Positions 7,883-16,999 of a stretch of DNA of 46,235 bases are shown piece by piece. A model generated the notes under the pieces. That model was not told the DNA's origin, searched no databases, and worked only from the letters and a program-made list of their open reading frames with translations. Positions within the stretch are counted from its first letter, which is position 1. Each line of letters begins with the position of its first letter. The stretch is from an uncultured Phascolarctobacterium sp. (GTDB lineage: Bacteria; Bacillota; Negativicutes; Acidaminococcales; Acidaminococcaceae), in contig UQWM01000018.1 in NCBI GenBank assembly GCA_900544795.1, forward strand, positions 1 to 46,235, in the 5' to 3' direction. A program made the translations under genes and the position numbers.

Positions 7883-9166
7883 CTACTTATTGAGCAACGA
7901 AACCAAATCCCGGGCAGTAGTGGCACGTTCTACCCTGCCGCAGAACGACTGCTGAAATTCAGCATAAGTCATATCGTCCAAAAACAAATCATCCTGATTC
8001 AAAACCACGTCCGGCAAAATAATCCGGCTTGTTTTACCGGCAGCCTGCAGAATATCTTTGCCAACCAGCAAACCGGTAACATTAATCGTCTCGCCAAAAA
8101 AATCGTTGTCGACGGCGATAAAACGATGCTTGGAGCCAGCCTTACGGTTGAAACCGTCCAAAAGCGGCTGCAAAATCCTGTAGGCACTGGTGCCAACGGG
8201 AATAATTGCTGCTTCACCTGCTGTAAAAGCTGTAATTTTAGCAACGGCTTCCTGCCATTCATCCAGAAAACTGCGGCTTAAACCAATACCATTTTCGATT
8301 TGCGGAAAGCCATCATACCACAAAGCCTCCGGCAATGGTCTTTCTGCTAACAAATAAAATTCGTCGCCTAAATAGATAAATGATTTGCCAAACTTTTCGC
8401 GGCACTCCTGCTGCCACTTGGTAACTTTGTCAACGATAGCGGCGGCTTCGCCCTGAGAAAACAGACGCATCGGCGTCAAATTTTCACGATGTTTGGTGAT
8501 GCCCACAGGCACTACGGCCATGGTTTCAACCATAGGCACCAAAGCAAGTAAATCATTGTAGGTTTGTTCCAGCACTTCGCCATCATTGTAGCCTGGGCAG
8601 CAAACGATCTGGGTGTGAATGGAAATTCCCGCATCGACTAATTTATGGATCTTCTCCATCAGTTCCCCGGCAAAACGGTTGTGCATCATCTGGCAACGCA
8701 CTTCCGGCCTGGTAGCATGTACCGAAACATACAGCGGCGACATGTGCGTTTTAATGATACGTTCAAAATCTGCTTCCTGCAAATTGGTAAGCGTAATGAA
8801 GTTGCCATATAAAAAAGATAAGCGGTAATCGTCGTCGCGGACATATAAGGTTTCCCTCATTCCAGGTATCATTTGGTCCACGAAACAAAAAACGCAATTA
8901 TTATAGCAGGTAGTCACCTTATCAAAGACAGCGGCTTCAAACTCTAAGCCAAGCTCTTCGTCGGCATATTTTTCAATAACCAGCTGACGTACCGTTCCGG
9001 CAGCGTCCTCTATCGTCAACGCAACTTTTTCGTCGGCAACTAAATAACTTAATTCTATAATATCACGCACTGCCGTGCCGTTTACAGCACACAATTTTTC
9101 ACCGGCTTTGATGCCGGCAAGTTCAGCTAAGCTGTTACGCCGTACAGCACTAATGATTCCTTGCAT
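7883..9166 (-). CDS. DUF512 radical-SAM-like protein with N-terminal PDZ domain
   Basis: The 427-residue protein starts with a PDZ-like domain (residues about 1-65, NSLAELAGIKAGEKLCAVNG). A radical-SAM-type cysteine motif CX3CX2C follows at C87, C91 and C94 (TCYNNCVFCFVDQ), and then a long DUF512 region. The cysteines suggest a [4Fe-4S] cluster and S-adenosylmethionine chemistry, but substrate and reaction are not known to me. It heads the operon with cobO, der and plsY behind a consensus promoter. Conserved proximity to der hints at ribosome-related function, which is inference. The ATG follows an AAGGAC site. Confidence 0.9.
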   Translation of the reverse strand: MQGIISAVRRNSLAELAGIKAGEKLCAVNGTAVRDIIELSYLVADEKVALTIEDAAGTVRQLVIEKYADEELGLEFEAAVFDKVTTCYNNCVFCFVDQMIPGMRETLYVRDDDYRLSFLYGNFITLTNLQEADFERIIKTHMSPLYVSVHATRPEVRCQMMHNRFAGELMEKIHKLVDAGISIHTQIVCCPGYNDGEVLEQTYNDLLALVPMVETMAVVPVGITKHRENLTPMRLFSQGEAAAIVDKVTKWQQECREKFGKSFIYLGDEFYLLAERPLPEALWYDGFPQIENGIGLSRSFLDEWQEAVAKITAFTAGEAAIIPVGTSAYRILQPLLDGFNRKAGSKHRFIAVDNDFFGETINVTGLLVGKDILQAAGKTSRIILPDVVLNQDDLFLDDMTYAEFQQSFCGRVERATTARDLVSLLNK

Positions 9167-9204
9167 AATAGTCCTTTCTAAAAAACACAGTTTAATATCT
9201 TAAT

Positions 9205-9233
9205 ATTATACCTTATATTTCCATTTTTGACAA
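9205..9233 (-). promoter_or_regulatory. Promoter of the DUF512-cobO-der-plsY operon
   Basis: The minus strand has -35 TTGTCA, a 17-base spacer and a perfect -10 TATAAT, giving a leader of about 30 bases. Confidence 0.8.
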
Positions 9234-9240
9234 AACACAC

Positions 9241-9273
9241 AAAAATCCCGTCCTTGTATAAAAAGAACGGGAT
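9241..9273 (-). terminator. Terminator after fni
   Basis: An 11-bp stem with one G-U pair (ATCCCGTTCTT / AAGGACGGGAT) is followed by five U residues on the minus strand. It closes the ten-gene run that starts at the site-2 protease, just before the next promoter. Confidence 0.88.
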
Positions 9274-9279
9274 AACAGT

Positions 9280-10341
9280 TTATTTTCGTCTGGCCGCACT
9301 TAATTGCACCGGGTCATGCCCACGGCAAAGTAAAAACTCCCGTAATTCGCCTGTAAAATACAGCGGTGCCTTGCGCAGCGTTTTAAGATCACGACTACCC
9401 GTAAGCAACATCAGCAATCTTAAATCTGTAATGATCTCCAGCAATTCCTGCTGAGCAACTTCAACACCGTCTTCCATAATACAGCGCAGAATATTGCCTG
9501 ACATTCCAACGGCATCAGCGCCCAAAGCCAAAGCCTTCGCTGCTGCCAGACCGTCACGCAGTCCGCCACTGGCAACAATAGTATCGTTTTTACCACATAC
9601 AGCCGCAGCTTCGATAAGAGAAGGTGCCGTCGCCAGACCCCAACCAGCTAAATCCGTTCCTGTAGCTGCAAAGCGTTTGGCCTCTATAGCCGGGAAATTA
9701 GTTCCACCTGCTCCACCTACGTCAAAACAGGTAAATCCAAGTGCAAGCAGCCGCCTGATCTGCTCTGCCGCCATACCACAACCGGTCTCCTTTACGATGA
9801 CAGGAACGCTTACATGTTCTAAAATACGACGCATATTAGCTAAAAGGCCTTTAAAATCTCTGTCGCCTTCCGGCATTACCAGTTCCTGCGCCGGGTTGAG
9901 ATGGATCTGTAACGCATTAGCGGATAGCATATCAACAGCCTGCTGGGCCTCAGCCGGAGTAGCCAAAGCGCTGATATTAGCAAAAACCACTCCCTCGGGA
10001 TAAGTTTCGCGGACTATCTCAAAACTGCGATAATTAGTTTGAGTTTTAACAGCGCCATACTGAGAACCAACCGCAATCGCCGCACCAGCAGCAGCTGCTG
10101 TTTGTGCTAATTTGCGGTTGATTTCGGTAACATTATCAGTGCCGCCTGTTATAGCATTCACTAAAAAAGGAACGCTGAGCTTGATCCCGCTCAGCGTTGT
10201 TGTGATATCAATATCTGCGGGAGCAAGCTCGGGTAAACAATTATGCAAAAAGCGCACATTTTCGAGACCGTTATTCAGCGGCCCGTCACCCAATTCTAAA
10301 GCATATCTGATATGATCTAATTTTCTTTGCTCTCGTGACAT
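9280..10341 (-). CDS. fni: Type 2 isopentenyl-diphosphate delta-isomerase (FMN-dependent)
   Basis: Fni interconverts IPP and DMAPP using reduced FMN. The product (353 residues from this start) shows the family landmarks: RKLDHIRYAL at the N terminus, NAITGGTDNVTEINRKLA, the HLNPAQE active-site motif near residue 150, and DVGGAGGTNFPAIEAKR in the FMN-binding barrel. I chose the ATG giving MSREQRKLDH because it matches usual family N termini; an ATG three codons earlier (10350) is possible, and neither has a strong ribosome binding site. It follows ispH-rpsA by about 20 bases, putting the last MEP-pathway enzyme and the isomerase on one transcript. Confidence 0.95.
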   Translation of the reverse strand: MSREQRKLDHIRYALELGDGPLNNGLENVRFLHNCLPELAPADIDITTTLSGIKLSVPFLVNAITGGTDNVTEINRKLAQTAAAAGAAIAVGSQYGAVKTQTNYRSFEIVRETYPEGVVFANISALATPAEAQQAVDMLSANALQIHLNPAQELVMPEGDRDFKGLLANMRRILEHVSVPVIVKETGCGMAAEQIRRLLALGFTCFDVGGAGGTNFPAIEAKRFAATGTDLAGWGLATAPSLIEAAAVCGKNDTIVASGGLRDGLAAAKALALGADAVGMSGNILRCIMEDGVEVAQQELLEIITDLRLLMLLTGSRDLKTLRKAPLYFTGELREFLLCRGHDPVQLSAARRK

Positions 10342-10361
10342 ATCTACCATCCGTTTTAAAT

Positions 10362-12431
10362 TTAGTTGTTTAAACCTTCTAATTGCTCTTTCAAATCCAA
10401 AGTCAATTCAGGTTTGTCGTTAATGAAAGAGCTGTATTCAGCCTTTTCTGCTTCTTTAGCAGCTTTAACAATGCTCAAGCCGATTTTTTTATGTTTGAGG
10501 TCAACTTTGATGACTTTGACTTTAACATTTTGTCCGATTTCCAAAACGTCTTCGGGTTTTTCAACACGGGTTTCAGCAATTTCGGAAACATGCACTAAGC
10601 CTTCAACTTTGTCAGCGAGCTTCACGATAGCACCAAAAGGCAGGAAGCGTTCTACAGTACCATCAACAACTACACCTTCGCTGAAGGGAGCGGCAGCAGT
10701 GAGCCACGGATCTTCCTGAGTAGCTTTGATGCTGAGAGCGACACGTTTATTTTCACGATCGATTTTTTTAACGAGTACAGTTACTTCCTCGTCAACTTTA
10801 GCAGCATCCTCTGCTTTTACATTGCGGTCCCAAGACAACTCTGTGTTGTGTACCAAGCCGACCAGGCCCTGGCCAACTTCAACGAACAGGCCGAAATCAG
10901 CAATGCGTACAACTTTACCTGTAACGGTCTGTCCTTCTTCAACAGAAGCATAAGCAGCTTCTTCAGCAGCGGCACGCGCTTCTTTGGATGCCTGGATTCT
11001 AGCTTCTTTAGCTTCACGCCAAGCCTGGGCTTTAGCTTCTTTTTCGCCTCTCAGCAAATCACGGCGGGAAACTACCAGACGTTTTTTTGCGATGTCAACT
11101 TCGATGACTTCTGCTTCCAGCTCTTTGCCTACATAGTCAGAGAAGTCTTCGACGCGGCGCAGTTCGACGTGGGAAGCAGGCATAAATCCTTCTACACCTT
11201 CAACTGCCACAGACAGACCCACGATATTTTTCATTTTGTTTTTGATGATACGCAATACTTTAACAGTAGCAGGGCGCTTTTCCCCTTCTGCCAATTCTGC
11301 AACATAATTCCAGGCAGCATCCTGTTCAGCTTTGATTTTAGAAAGACGGATAAAATCATCTTTAGAGGTGCCGGGAATAACCTTTGCCTCTACTTCATCA
11401 CCGACTTTAATAGTCTGAGCTAACACTTCCGGAGCTTCGGTTGACCATTGAGAGAAAGTAATAGCGCCTTCTTTCATATAACCAAAGTCCACATACACCT
11501 CGTCTTTGCCTATTTGGATGACTGTAGCTTTCACAATTTTACCAGGATAGACATGTGCGTCCTCCAGGCTTTGCTCCAGCATACTTTCAAAAGATTCCAT
11601 GTTTTCCATTACACGTATAGCCTCCTTAATTATACGGTCGGGCGTTGATGCACCTGCCGTTATTCCTATAGTTTGACAATCCTTAAACAGCTCCTCGTTT
11701 AATTCCGAGGCTGTTTCGATATGGTAAGCACGCTGACAGTGTTTTGCAACAAGCTCGTATAAGTGCCTGGTATTGGCACTGTTCCTGCCGCCTATCACAA
11801 TAAATACGTCTACTTCTGCCGCTAATTTAAGCGCTGCGCTTTGCCGTTGGGAAGTCGCCAGGCAAATAGTTTTTTCAACCTTATATTCGCCGGGACGGGC
11901 TGCCTGCAAAGCTGCCAGAATTTCTTCGAACTTCGTTAATTCAAAAGTCGTTTGAATCAAGACACCGTATTTATCTGCTGAAGGTACATTACCTATATCT
12001 TTAATACATTCTATAACTATAGCATGTTTTCCTGCCCATTGTACAATACTTTTTACTTCAGGATGATTTTTTTCACCAATAATTATAGGTAAATAACCAG
12101 CCTCAGCTAAAGCATGCCCTTTTTTTTGAGCCATTTGAACATTGGGACAGGTAGCGTCAAGAATAGTTAAAGATTTTTCCTGTGCCGCTTCATAAACATC
12201 AGGACTAACTCCATGCGAGCGAAAGATAACCGTATCGCCTGCTTGAAATTCATCCAGACTTTCATGGCATGGCACACCTTTCTCCGTCAGGTCTGCAATA
12301 AGCTGCGGATTATGGATCAGCGGCCCTAAAGTACCGGCAGATTTTTTCTCGGACGCAGCCTGATAAGCCATGTCTACAGCTCGTTTAACGCCATAACAAA
12401 ACCCGCAGTATTCTGCGATTTTTATTTTCAT
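10362..12431 (-). CDS. ispH: Fused IspH (HMBPP reductase) - ribosomal protein S1 homologue
   Basis: Residues 1-275 are IspH, the [4Fe-4S] enzyme that reduces HMBDP to IPP and DMAPP. Cluster cysteines C12, C95 and C190 are present, as are HPE (residues 123-125), SHGVSP and the C-terminal GITAGASTP motif. Residues about 296-366, 383-456, 499-569 and 585-655 are four S1 RNA-binding repeats. A Lys/Glu/Ala-rich helical linker (about 460-497) separates the second and third. The fusion is known in Clostridia and Negativicutes. The start at 12431 follows GGAG and lies 5 bases after plsC; an upstream extension of the frame lies inside plsC and is not coding. Confidence 0.97.
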   Translation of the reverse strand: MKIKIAEYCGFCYGVKRAVDMAYQAASEKKSAGTLGPLIHNPQLIADLTEKGVPCHESLDEFQAGDTVIFRSHGVSPDVYEAAQEKSLTILDATCPNVQMAQKKGHALAEAGYLPIIIGEKNHPEVKSIVQWAGKHAIVIECIKDIGNVPSADKYGVLIQTTFELTKFEEILAALQAARPGEYKVEKTICLATSQRQSAALKLAAEVDVFIVIGGRNSANTRHLYELVAKHCQRAYHIETASELNEELFKDCQTIGITAGASTPDRIIKEAIRVMENMESFESMLEQSLEDAHVYPGKIVKATVIQIGKDEVYVDFGYMKEGAITFSQWSTEAPEVLAQTIKVGDEVEAKVIPGTSKDDFIRLSKIKAEQDAAWNYVAELAEGEKRPATVKVLRIIKNKMKNIVGLSVAVEGVEGFMPASHVELRRVEDFSDYVGKELEAEVIEVDIAKKRLVVSRRDLLRGEKEAKAQAWREAKEARIQASKEARAAAEEAAYASVEEGQTVTGKVVRIADFGLFVEVGQGLVGLVHNTELSWDRNVKAEDAAKVDEEVTVLVKKIDRENKRVALSIKATQEDPWLTAAAPFSEGVVVDGTVERFLPFGAIVKLADKVEGLVHVSEIAETRVEKPEDVLEIGQNVKVKVIKVDLKHKKIGLSIVKAAKEAEKAEYSSFINDKPELTLDLKEQLEGLNN

Positions 12432-12436
12432 AACTA

Positions 12437-13027
12437 TCACTCCGCTTCCTGTAAGCATTTTATCTCTAACATTAAGGCTTCTGTGAGTTCGTGCAAAAGT
12501 TCTTTGCTGATCGGCGTATCCACCGGAAAATAAATCGGTTTGCCAAAGCTTACGCTTACTTGCGGCCACATTTTTCCCTGGCGTTTGATATCAGTGCCTT
12601 TAACACAGGTTGGTACAATAGCGGCTTTGGCTTTGCCTGCCATCATCAAAGCACCAGGCTCTGCTTTTCCCAAAGCGCCATCCTTACTGCGCGTTCCCTC
12701 CGGGAAGATGGCCAAAACGCCGCCGTCCAGCATCAGGTCGATACCATGCTTGATGGCAGCCCTGTCGGCGCCGCCGCGTTTTACGGGGAAAGCACCCAAC
12801 TGCTTATAGATCGTTCCTAAAACAGGTACAAACAGCTCTTGCTTCGCCATAAAATGCACCTTGCGCGTCGCCGCTACACCTATCACTGGCGGATCAAGCA
12901 GACTAAGATGATTGCTGGCGATAACCAACGGCCCTGTTTTGGGGATGTTTTCGGTACCTTTTACTTCCAGCCGCAAAAATATTTTGAACAGTATTCTTAA
13001 AATGATCTTTAAGACTGAATAGAACAT
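12437..13027 (-). CDS. plsC: 1-acyl-sn-glycerol-3-phosphate acyltransferase
   Basis: PlsC converts lysophosphatidate to phosphatidate. The 196-residue product has a hydrophobic N terminus, the catalytic NHLSLLD motif (HX4D) near residue 39, the substrate motif FPEGTRS near residue 113, and a final conserved proline-containing segment (AIVPTCVKG). The ribosome binding site lies in the last codons of cmk, three bases upstream, and the stop is five bases before ispH-rpsA. The arrangement implies coupled translation along this operon. Confidence 0.95.
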   Translation of the reverse strand: MFYSVLKIILRILFKIFLRLEVKGTENIPKTGPLVIASNHLSLLDPPVIGVAATRKVHFMAKQELFVPVLGTIYKQLGAFPVKRGGADRAAIKHGIDLMLDGGVLAIFPEGTRSKDGALGKAEPGALMMAGKAKAAIVPTCVKGTDIKRQGKMWPQVSVSFGKPIYFPVDTPISKELLHELTEALMLEIKCLQEAE

Positions 13028-13030
13028 AGC

Positions 13031-13696
13031 TTAATGCTCCCGCACTAAATGTAAAATTTTTGCTGTTACTTCTAAGATCGACATAGAAGAAGTATCAAGA
13101 TAAATCGCGTCTTCAGCGCAGCAAAGCGGGGCTATCTCGCGTTCACAGTCCTGCTTGTCGCGGGACTCAATATCTGCCTGCAGCTGCTGTAGATCCACCT
13201 GCATACCTTTAGCGAGCATTTCTTTGTGCCGTCTTGACGCTCTTTCTTCAGCAGAGGCCGTCAAAAATATTTTTAAATCGGCTTGGGGAAATACTACTGT
13301 GCCGATATCGCGGCCATCCATAACGACGCCGCCTGCTTCACCCATCCGGCGCTGCTGCGCCACCATGGCTTCGCGTACCTCGCCTACTGCCGAGACCTTG
13401 GAAACAATCTCTGTTACTTCTGGTGTCCTGATAGCTTCAGTAACTTCGGTGCCGTCTACAAACACACGGTTCAGTTTTGCTTCCGGCTTGAAGGTTATCT
13501 CCATCTCTGCAGCTAGACGGCCGACTAACTCTGGAGAAAACACCTGTTTCTCCTGCAGGAATTTCCAGGCCACAGAACGGTACATAGCGCCTGTATCGAT
13601 ATAAATATAGCCAAGCTCTTCGGCGGCCAGTTTGGCAATTGTGCTTTTGCCCGCACCTGCCGGTCCGTCGATAGCAACTACTAATTTCTTCTCCAT
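13031..13696 (-). CDS. cmk: Cytidylate kinase
   Basis: Cmk phosphorylates CMP and dCMP. The 221-residue product begins MEKKLVVAIDGPAGAGKSTI with its P-loop at residues 11-18, then has IDTGAMYRSVAWK and the NMP-binding DGRDIGTVVFP motif, followed by the LID region (RASRRHKEML). An AGGTGG ribosome binding site seven bases upstream selects the ATG at 13696 over another ATG at 13714. The cmk-S1 pairing is a familiar bacterial gene neighbourhood; here plsC lies between the two. Confidence 0.96.
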   Translation of the reverse strand: MEKKLVVAIDGPAGAGKSTIAKLAAEELGYIYIDTGAMYRSVAWKFLQEKQVFSPELVGRLAAEMEITFKPEAKLNRVFVDGTEVTEAIRTPEVTEIVSKVSAVGEVREAMVAQQRRMGEAGGVVMDGRDIGTVVFPQADLKIFLTASAEERASRRHKEMLAKGMQVDLQQLQADIESRDKQDCEREIAPLCCAEDAIYLDTSSMSILEVTAKILHLVREH

Positions 13697-13716
13697 CTTT
13701 TTACCACCTGCCATGT

Positions 13717-14958
13717 TTATTGGTCTGCCGCTGCTGTTCCGGCGGCATAGCCGGTCGAGAATGCTGCCTGCAGATTATAGCCTCCGGTATAGCCGTCGAT
13801 ATCGATGACTTCTCCGGCGAAATACAAACCCTGCCACAATTTTGAACGCATCGTTTTGGGATCGATCTCTTTTATGGCTACGCCTCCGGCGGTGACGATA
13901 GCTTCAGCCAGCGGTCGAGTGCCGGTAATAGACACCGACAGTCCCTTTAATGTTTCTACCAAACGTCTGCGTTCTTCTTTAGAAATCTGATTGACAGGCT
14001 TCTCTTCATCTAAAAAAGCCTGGTCTAAGACTACGGGTATCAATCGTTGCGGCAGCAGATCCTTCATACCGTTCAGCAGCTGCTTACGGCTGTATTGCTC
14101 AAAATCACGCTGCACTCTGGCATCAAGCTTTTCGATGCTTAAAGCCGGCTTTAAATCCAACATCAGGTCGATTTCCGTCTTATTTTCTTCTAAAAGCGTA
14201 GCCACAGTTTTGCTGAGTGACAAAATTATTGGCCCGGAAACGCCAAAATGCGTAAACAGCATTTCACCGAAATCAGCAGCCACTTTATGCCCTTCGCAAT
14301 AAACAACGGCCTGCACATTGCGCAGGGATAAACCCTGCAGATCGGCAATATAAGGTGAATCGCTCGTTAGCGGCACCAACGAAGGCTGCAGCGGCGTTAT
14401 TGTGTGCCCAAGCTTCTCGGCCAGCTTGGCACCGCTACCATCAGAGCCGGTGGCGGGGTAAGAAGCGCCGCCTGCGGCAATGATCACCGCATCAGCTTTA
14501 AAGCTTTTACCGCTTTTAGTTTTTACACCAACTACCTGTCCTGCTTCGGTCAGTACTTCTGTCACACAGATATCTGTCAGCAACTCAGCACCTAAATCGC
14601 GCAATATCTTTATAAGTGTATCAACAACGTCTTTTGCCTGATCGCTGACGGGGAAGACCCTGCCACCGCGTTCAACTTTAGTTTCCAAGCCGTTGTCATT
14701 TAGCAGTCTTACCATATCTTCATTTGTAAACTGGCGTAAAGCGCTGTTTAAAAACCGTCCGTTGCCGGGAATATTTTTTATCATCTCCTGTAATTCACAA
14801 TCATTAGTGATATTACAGCGGCCTTTGCCTGTGATCAAAAGTTTTTTACCGGGTTTGAACATTTTTTCTAAAACAGTTACTTTGGCGCCTTGCTCTGCAG
14901 CTGCAACAGCAGCAAGCAAACCTGCTGCCCCACCGCCTACGACGATAACTTTATTCAT
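13717..14958 (-). CDS. NAD(P)/FAD-dependent oxidoreductase (HI0933/YhiN/BaiN family)
   Basis: The 413-residue flavoprotein has an N-terminal dinucleotide-binding motif VGGGAAGLLAA (about residues 7-17), the family hallmark GRCNITND near residue 45, AGGASYPATGSDGSG in the middle, and a C-terminal FAGEVIDIDGYTGGYNLQ FAD-binding segment. Proteins of this family are often named aminoacetone oxidase-like or BaiN-like, but the physiological substrate is uncertain. Its start overlaps the end of rluB by 8 bases, so it is translationally coupled inside the long operon. Function beyond flavin-dependent redox chemistry cannot be assigned. Confidence 0.9.
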   Translation of the reverse strand: MNKVIVVGGGAAGLLAAVAAAEQGAKVTVLEKMFKPGKKLLITGKGRCNITNDCELQEMIKNIPGNGRFLNSALRQFTNEDMVRLLNDNGLETKVERGGRVFPVSDQAKDVVDTLIKILRDLGAELLTDICVTEVLTEAGQVVGVKTKSGKSFKADAVIIAAGGASYPATGSDGSGAKLAEKLGHTITPLQPSLVPLTSDSPYIADLQGLSLRNVQAVVYCEGHKVAADFGEMLFTHFGVSGPIILSLSKTVATLLEENKTEIDLMLDLKPALSIEKLDARVQRDFEQYSRKQLLNGMKDLLPQRLIPVVLDQAFLDEEKPVNQISKEERRRLVETLKGLSVSITGTRPLAEAIVTAGGVAIKEIDPKTMRSKLWQGLYFAGEVIDIDGYTGGYNLQAAFSTGYAAGTAAADQ

Positions 14959-15679
14959 TGATAGCTGCCGCCTTCATCAAAGCATTTACTTCATCTTCGT
15001 TTAAAACTCTATACCTGCCGCGGCTCAAGCCCTGCAGCGTCAGATTGCCTAATTTAATACGTTTTAACTGTCTGACCGGAAAGCCGATAAAGTCGCACAT
15101 TCTCCGCACCTGACGGTTACGTCCCTCGTGGATAACGATGTCGAAAGTAGTATTATGTTTTTCGTTATCATAACCAATCAGCGTTACAAATGCCGGTGCA
15201 GTAAGTCCATCTTCCAGTTTTACGCCAACTCTTAAAAGATCCAGTTTTTCCTGCGGCACCAAACCAGGAACAGTGACCCTGTAAGTTTTATTGACTTCAT
15301 GCTTGGGATGCGTCAGCTTCTGCGCCAGATCGCCGTCGTTAGTCAGCAATAACAGGCCTTCCGTATTATAATCCAGCCTACCCACCGGAAACACACGCTC
15401 TGGTAGATCTTTAGCAAAATCAGCTACAGTCCGACGCCCTTGTGGGTCGACCATTGTCGTCACAACGCCGCGCGGTTTATAGAATAAATAATAAGCCTTC
15501 GTTTCACGCTTGATCGGCTTGCCATCAACCATAATAAAAGCTTTAGCGCCAACCTTGGTACCCAACTCTTTAACTATCTTACCATTGACCTTTACACGAC
15601 CTGCCAAAATATATTTTTCTGCTTCACGCCTGGAGGCGACCCCAGCCGCTGCTAAAACTTTCTGTAAACGTTCTTCCAT
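14951..15679 (-). CDS. rluB: Ribosomal large-subunit pseudouridine synthase, RluB/RsuA family
   Basis: The 242-residue enzyme isomerises a uridine in rRNA, most likely in 23S helix 93 if it is RluB. An N-terminal S4 RNA-binding domain (RLQKVLAAAGVASRREAEKY, residues 4-23) precedes the catalytic domain with VGRLDYNTEGLLLLTNDG, where the Asp of RLD is the nucleophile. The C-terminal EGRNRQVRRM motif is also present. RluB versus RluE/RsuA specificity is inferred from the scpAB neighbourhood. The ATG follows AGGGGA located in the end of scpB. Confidence 0.93.
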   Translation of the reverse strand: MEERLQKVLAAAGVASRREAEKYILAGRVKVNGKIVKELGTKVGAKAFIMVDGKPIKRETKAYYLFYKPRGVVTTMVDPQGRRTVADFAKDLPERVFPVGRLDYNTEGLLLLTNDGDLAQKLTHPKHEVNKTYRVTVPGLVPQEKLDLLRVGVKLEDGLTAPAFVTLIGYDNEKHNTTFDIVIHEGRNRQVRRMCDFIGFPVRQLKRIKLGNLTLQGLSRGRYRVLNEDEVNALMKAAAINE

Positions 15680-15682
15680 TAC

Positions 15683-16282
15683 TTATAAATCCCCTGTTTC
15701 TTCTGTTTTATTAAGTTCCTCATTAAATTCAGCCATCAGCGACATTTGTTCCGGCTCGTTTTCATGTTCCGACAAAAGATCAGGAAAATCCGGTAACTCT
15801 TTCAAAGAATTTAGACCAAAAGTAATCAAAAATTTATCCGTCGTACCATATAAAATAGGATGCCCAATAGAATCCTTGCGGCCAGCCTCATTGATCAGTC
15901 CATAATCCAAAAGCGTATTAACCACGCCGTCTACTTTGACGCCACGAATAGCTTCCATCTCACTTCTGGTTACAGGCTGCTTAAAAGCGATGATAGCCAA
16001 AGTTTCCATTGCCGCATTGGAAAGCTTCATTTCCTGAGAACGGGCCAACTGCTTGATCAGCTCGTAATGCTGCTCTTTGGTGCATAATTGATAACCTTCA
16101 GCCACCTTGCGCAGGTATAACCCGCGTTTTTCATCTTCGTAATCCTGCTCCAAAAGTGATAGCAATTTCCAAACCTGCGGTTTGTCCAGCTGCATTATTT
16201 CGGCAATCTTCGCTACTGAAAGCGGTTCACCGGCAGCAAAAAGCAACGCTTCTAAAGAACCTCGCAAATAATCATGAAACAT
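15683..16282 (-). CDS. scpB: Segregation and condensation protein B
   Basis: ScpB is the winged-helix kleisin-associated subunit of the SMC-ScpAB condensin that organises the chromosome. The 199-residue product has two predicted winged-helix domains, with the typical LEALLFAAGEPLS start and the conserved LAIIAFKQPVTRSEMEAIRG motif near residues 90-110, then the YGLI / GRKDSIGHPILYGTT segment. It directly follows scpA (TGA stop three bases before this ATG), the usual gene order in Firmicutes. Confidence 0.96.
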   Translation of the reverse strand: MFHDYLRGSLEALLFAAGEPLSVAKIAEIMQLDKPQVWKLLSLLEQDYEDEKRGLYLRKVAEGYQLCTKEQHYELIKQLARSQEMKLSNAAMETLAIIAFKQPVTRSEMEAIRGVKVDGVVNTLLDYGLINEAGRKDSIGHPILYGTTDKFLITFGLNSLKELPDFPDLLSEHENEPEQMSLMAEFNEELNKTEETGDL

Positions 16283-16285
16283 TTA

Positions 16286-16996
16286 TCATTCCCCCTGTCG
16301 CAGGAATATATAGATTGGGGCAAAAGCTTCTGTTTGATTGATAGTGATAACGCCAAGCTTTAAAAGCTCAAGCACTGCCAAAAAAGCTGCTACTTTTTCG
16401 CTGCGTGAGCCTGTACGTGAAAATACTTTAGCAAATTCAACACCGTTAAGATGCTGTGAAAGCATATGCACGATCTCGTTCATCTTATCTTGCACGTTGA
16501 ACTCCTGGCGTGCGATGTAAGCCGTGTTCTCGGTTTTTACAGATAACAAAGTCAGCATGGCGCTAATCAGTTCAGTAGCTTCATATTGCCGCATACTGCG
16601 ATCTACATACCCTGCCAAAAGTGGCAGACGGTAATAATAGCGCCCTGCCTGCGCCTTCAATTCAGCCAGGTTTACAGCGCAGGATTTGATACGCCTGTAC
16701 TCAACCAGCATTTCCACCAGCAGCTGTCTCGGGTCGGTTTCGTCTTCCTCGCCTTCCACAGTCTGCTTGGGCAGCAACATCCTTGATTTAATCTGCAACA
16801 AAGTAGCCGCCATGAGCAAAAACTCGCTGGCGATTTCGATATCAAATTCCGTCATTGCCTGCAGATATTCAATATACTGCTCTGTCACTACAACGATGGG
16901 GATATCATAAATATCGATCTTTTCTTTTTCAATTAAATGTATCAACAGGTCCAGCGGGCCTTCAAAGTCCTGAACCTTGATTGACAGATTAGCCAT
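16286..16996 (-). CDS. scpA: Segregation and condensation protein A (kleisin)
   Basis: ScpA bridges the SMC heads. The 236-residue product opens with FEGPLDLLIHLIEKEKIDIYDIPI (a hallmark at residues about 10-33) and continues with EFLLMAATLLQIKSRMLLP. It ends in a C-terminal winged-helix region (VAAFLAVLELLKLGVITINQ). The start lies three bases after the trpS stop. The ribosome binding site would sit in trpS codons and is weak, so coupling is probable. Confidence 0.96.
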   Translation of the reverse strand: MANLSIKVQDFEGPLDLLIHLIEKEKIDIYDIPIVVVTEQYIEYLQAMTEFDIEIASEFLLMAATLLQIKSRMLLPKQTVEGEEDETDPRQLLVEMLVEYRRIKSCAVNLAELKAQAGRYYYRLPLLAGYVDRSMRQYEATELISAMLTLLSVKTENTAYIARQEFNVQDKMNEIVHMLSQHLNGVEFAKVFSRTGSRSEKVAAFLAVLELLKLGVITINQTEAFAPIYIFLRQGE

Positions 16997-16999
16997 ACA

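Noticed and set aside
12432..12569. 46-codon N-terminal extension of IspH-S1.
   Set aside because: It lies inside plsC in another frame; IspH begins naturally at MKIKIAEYCGFC with a ribosome binding site.
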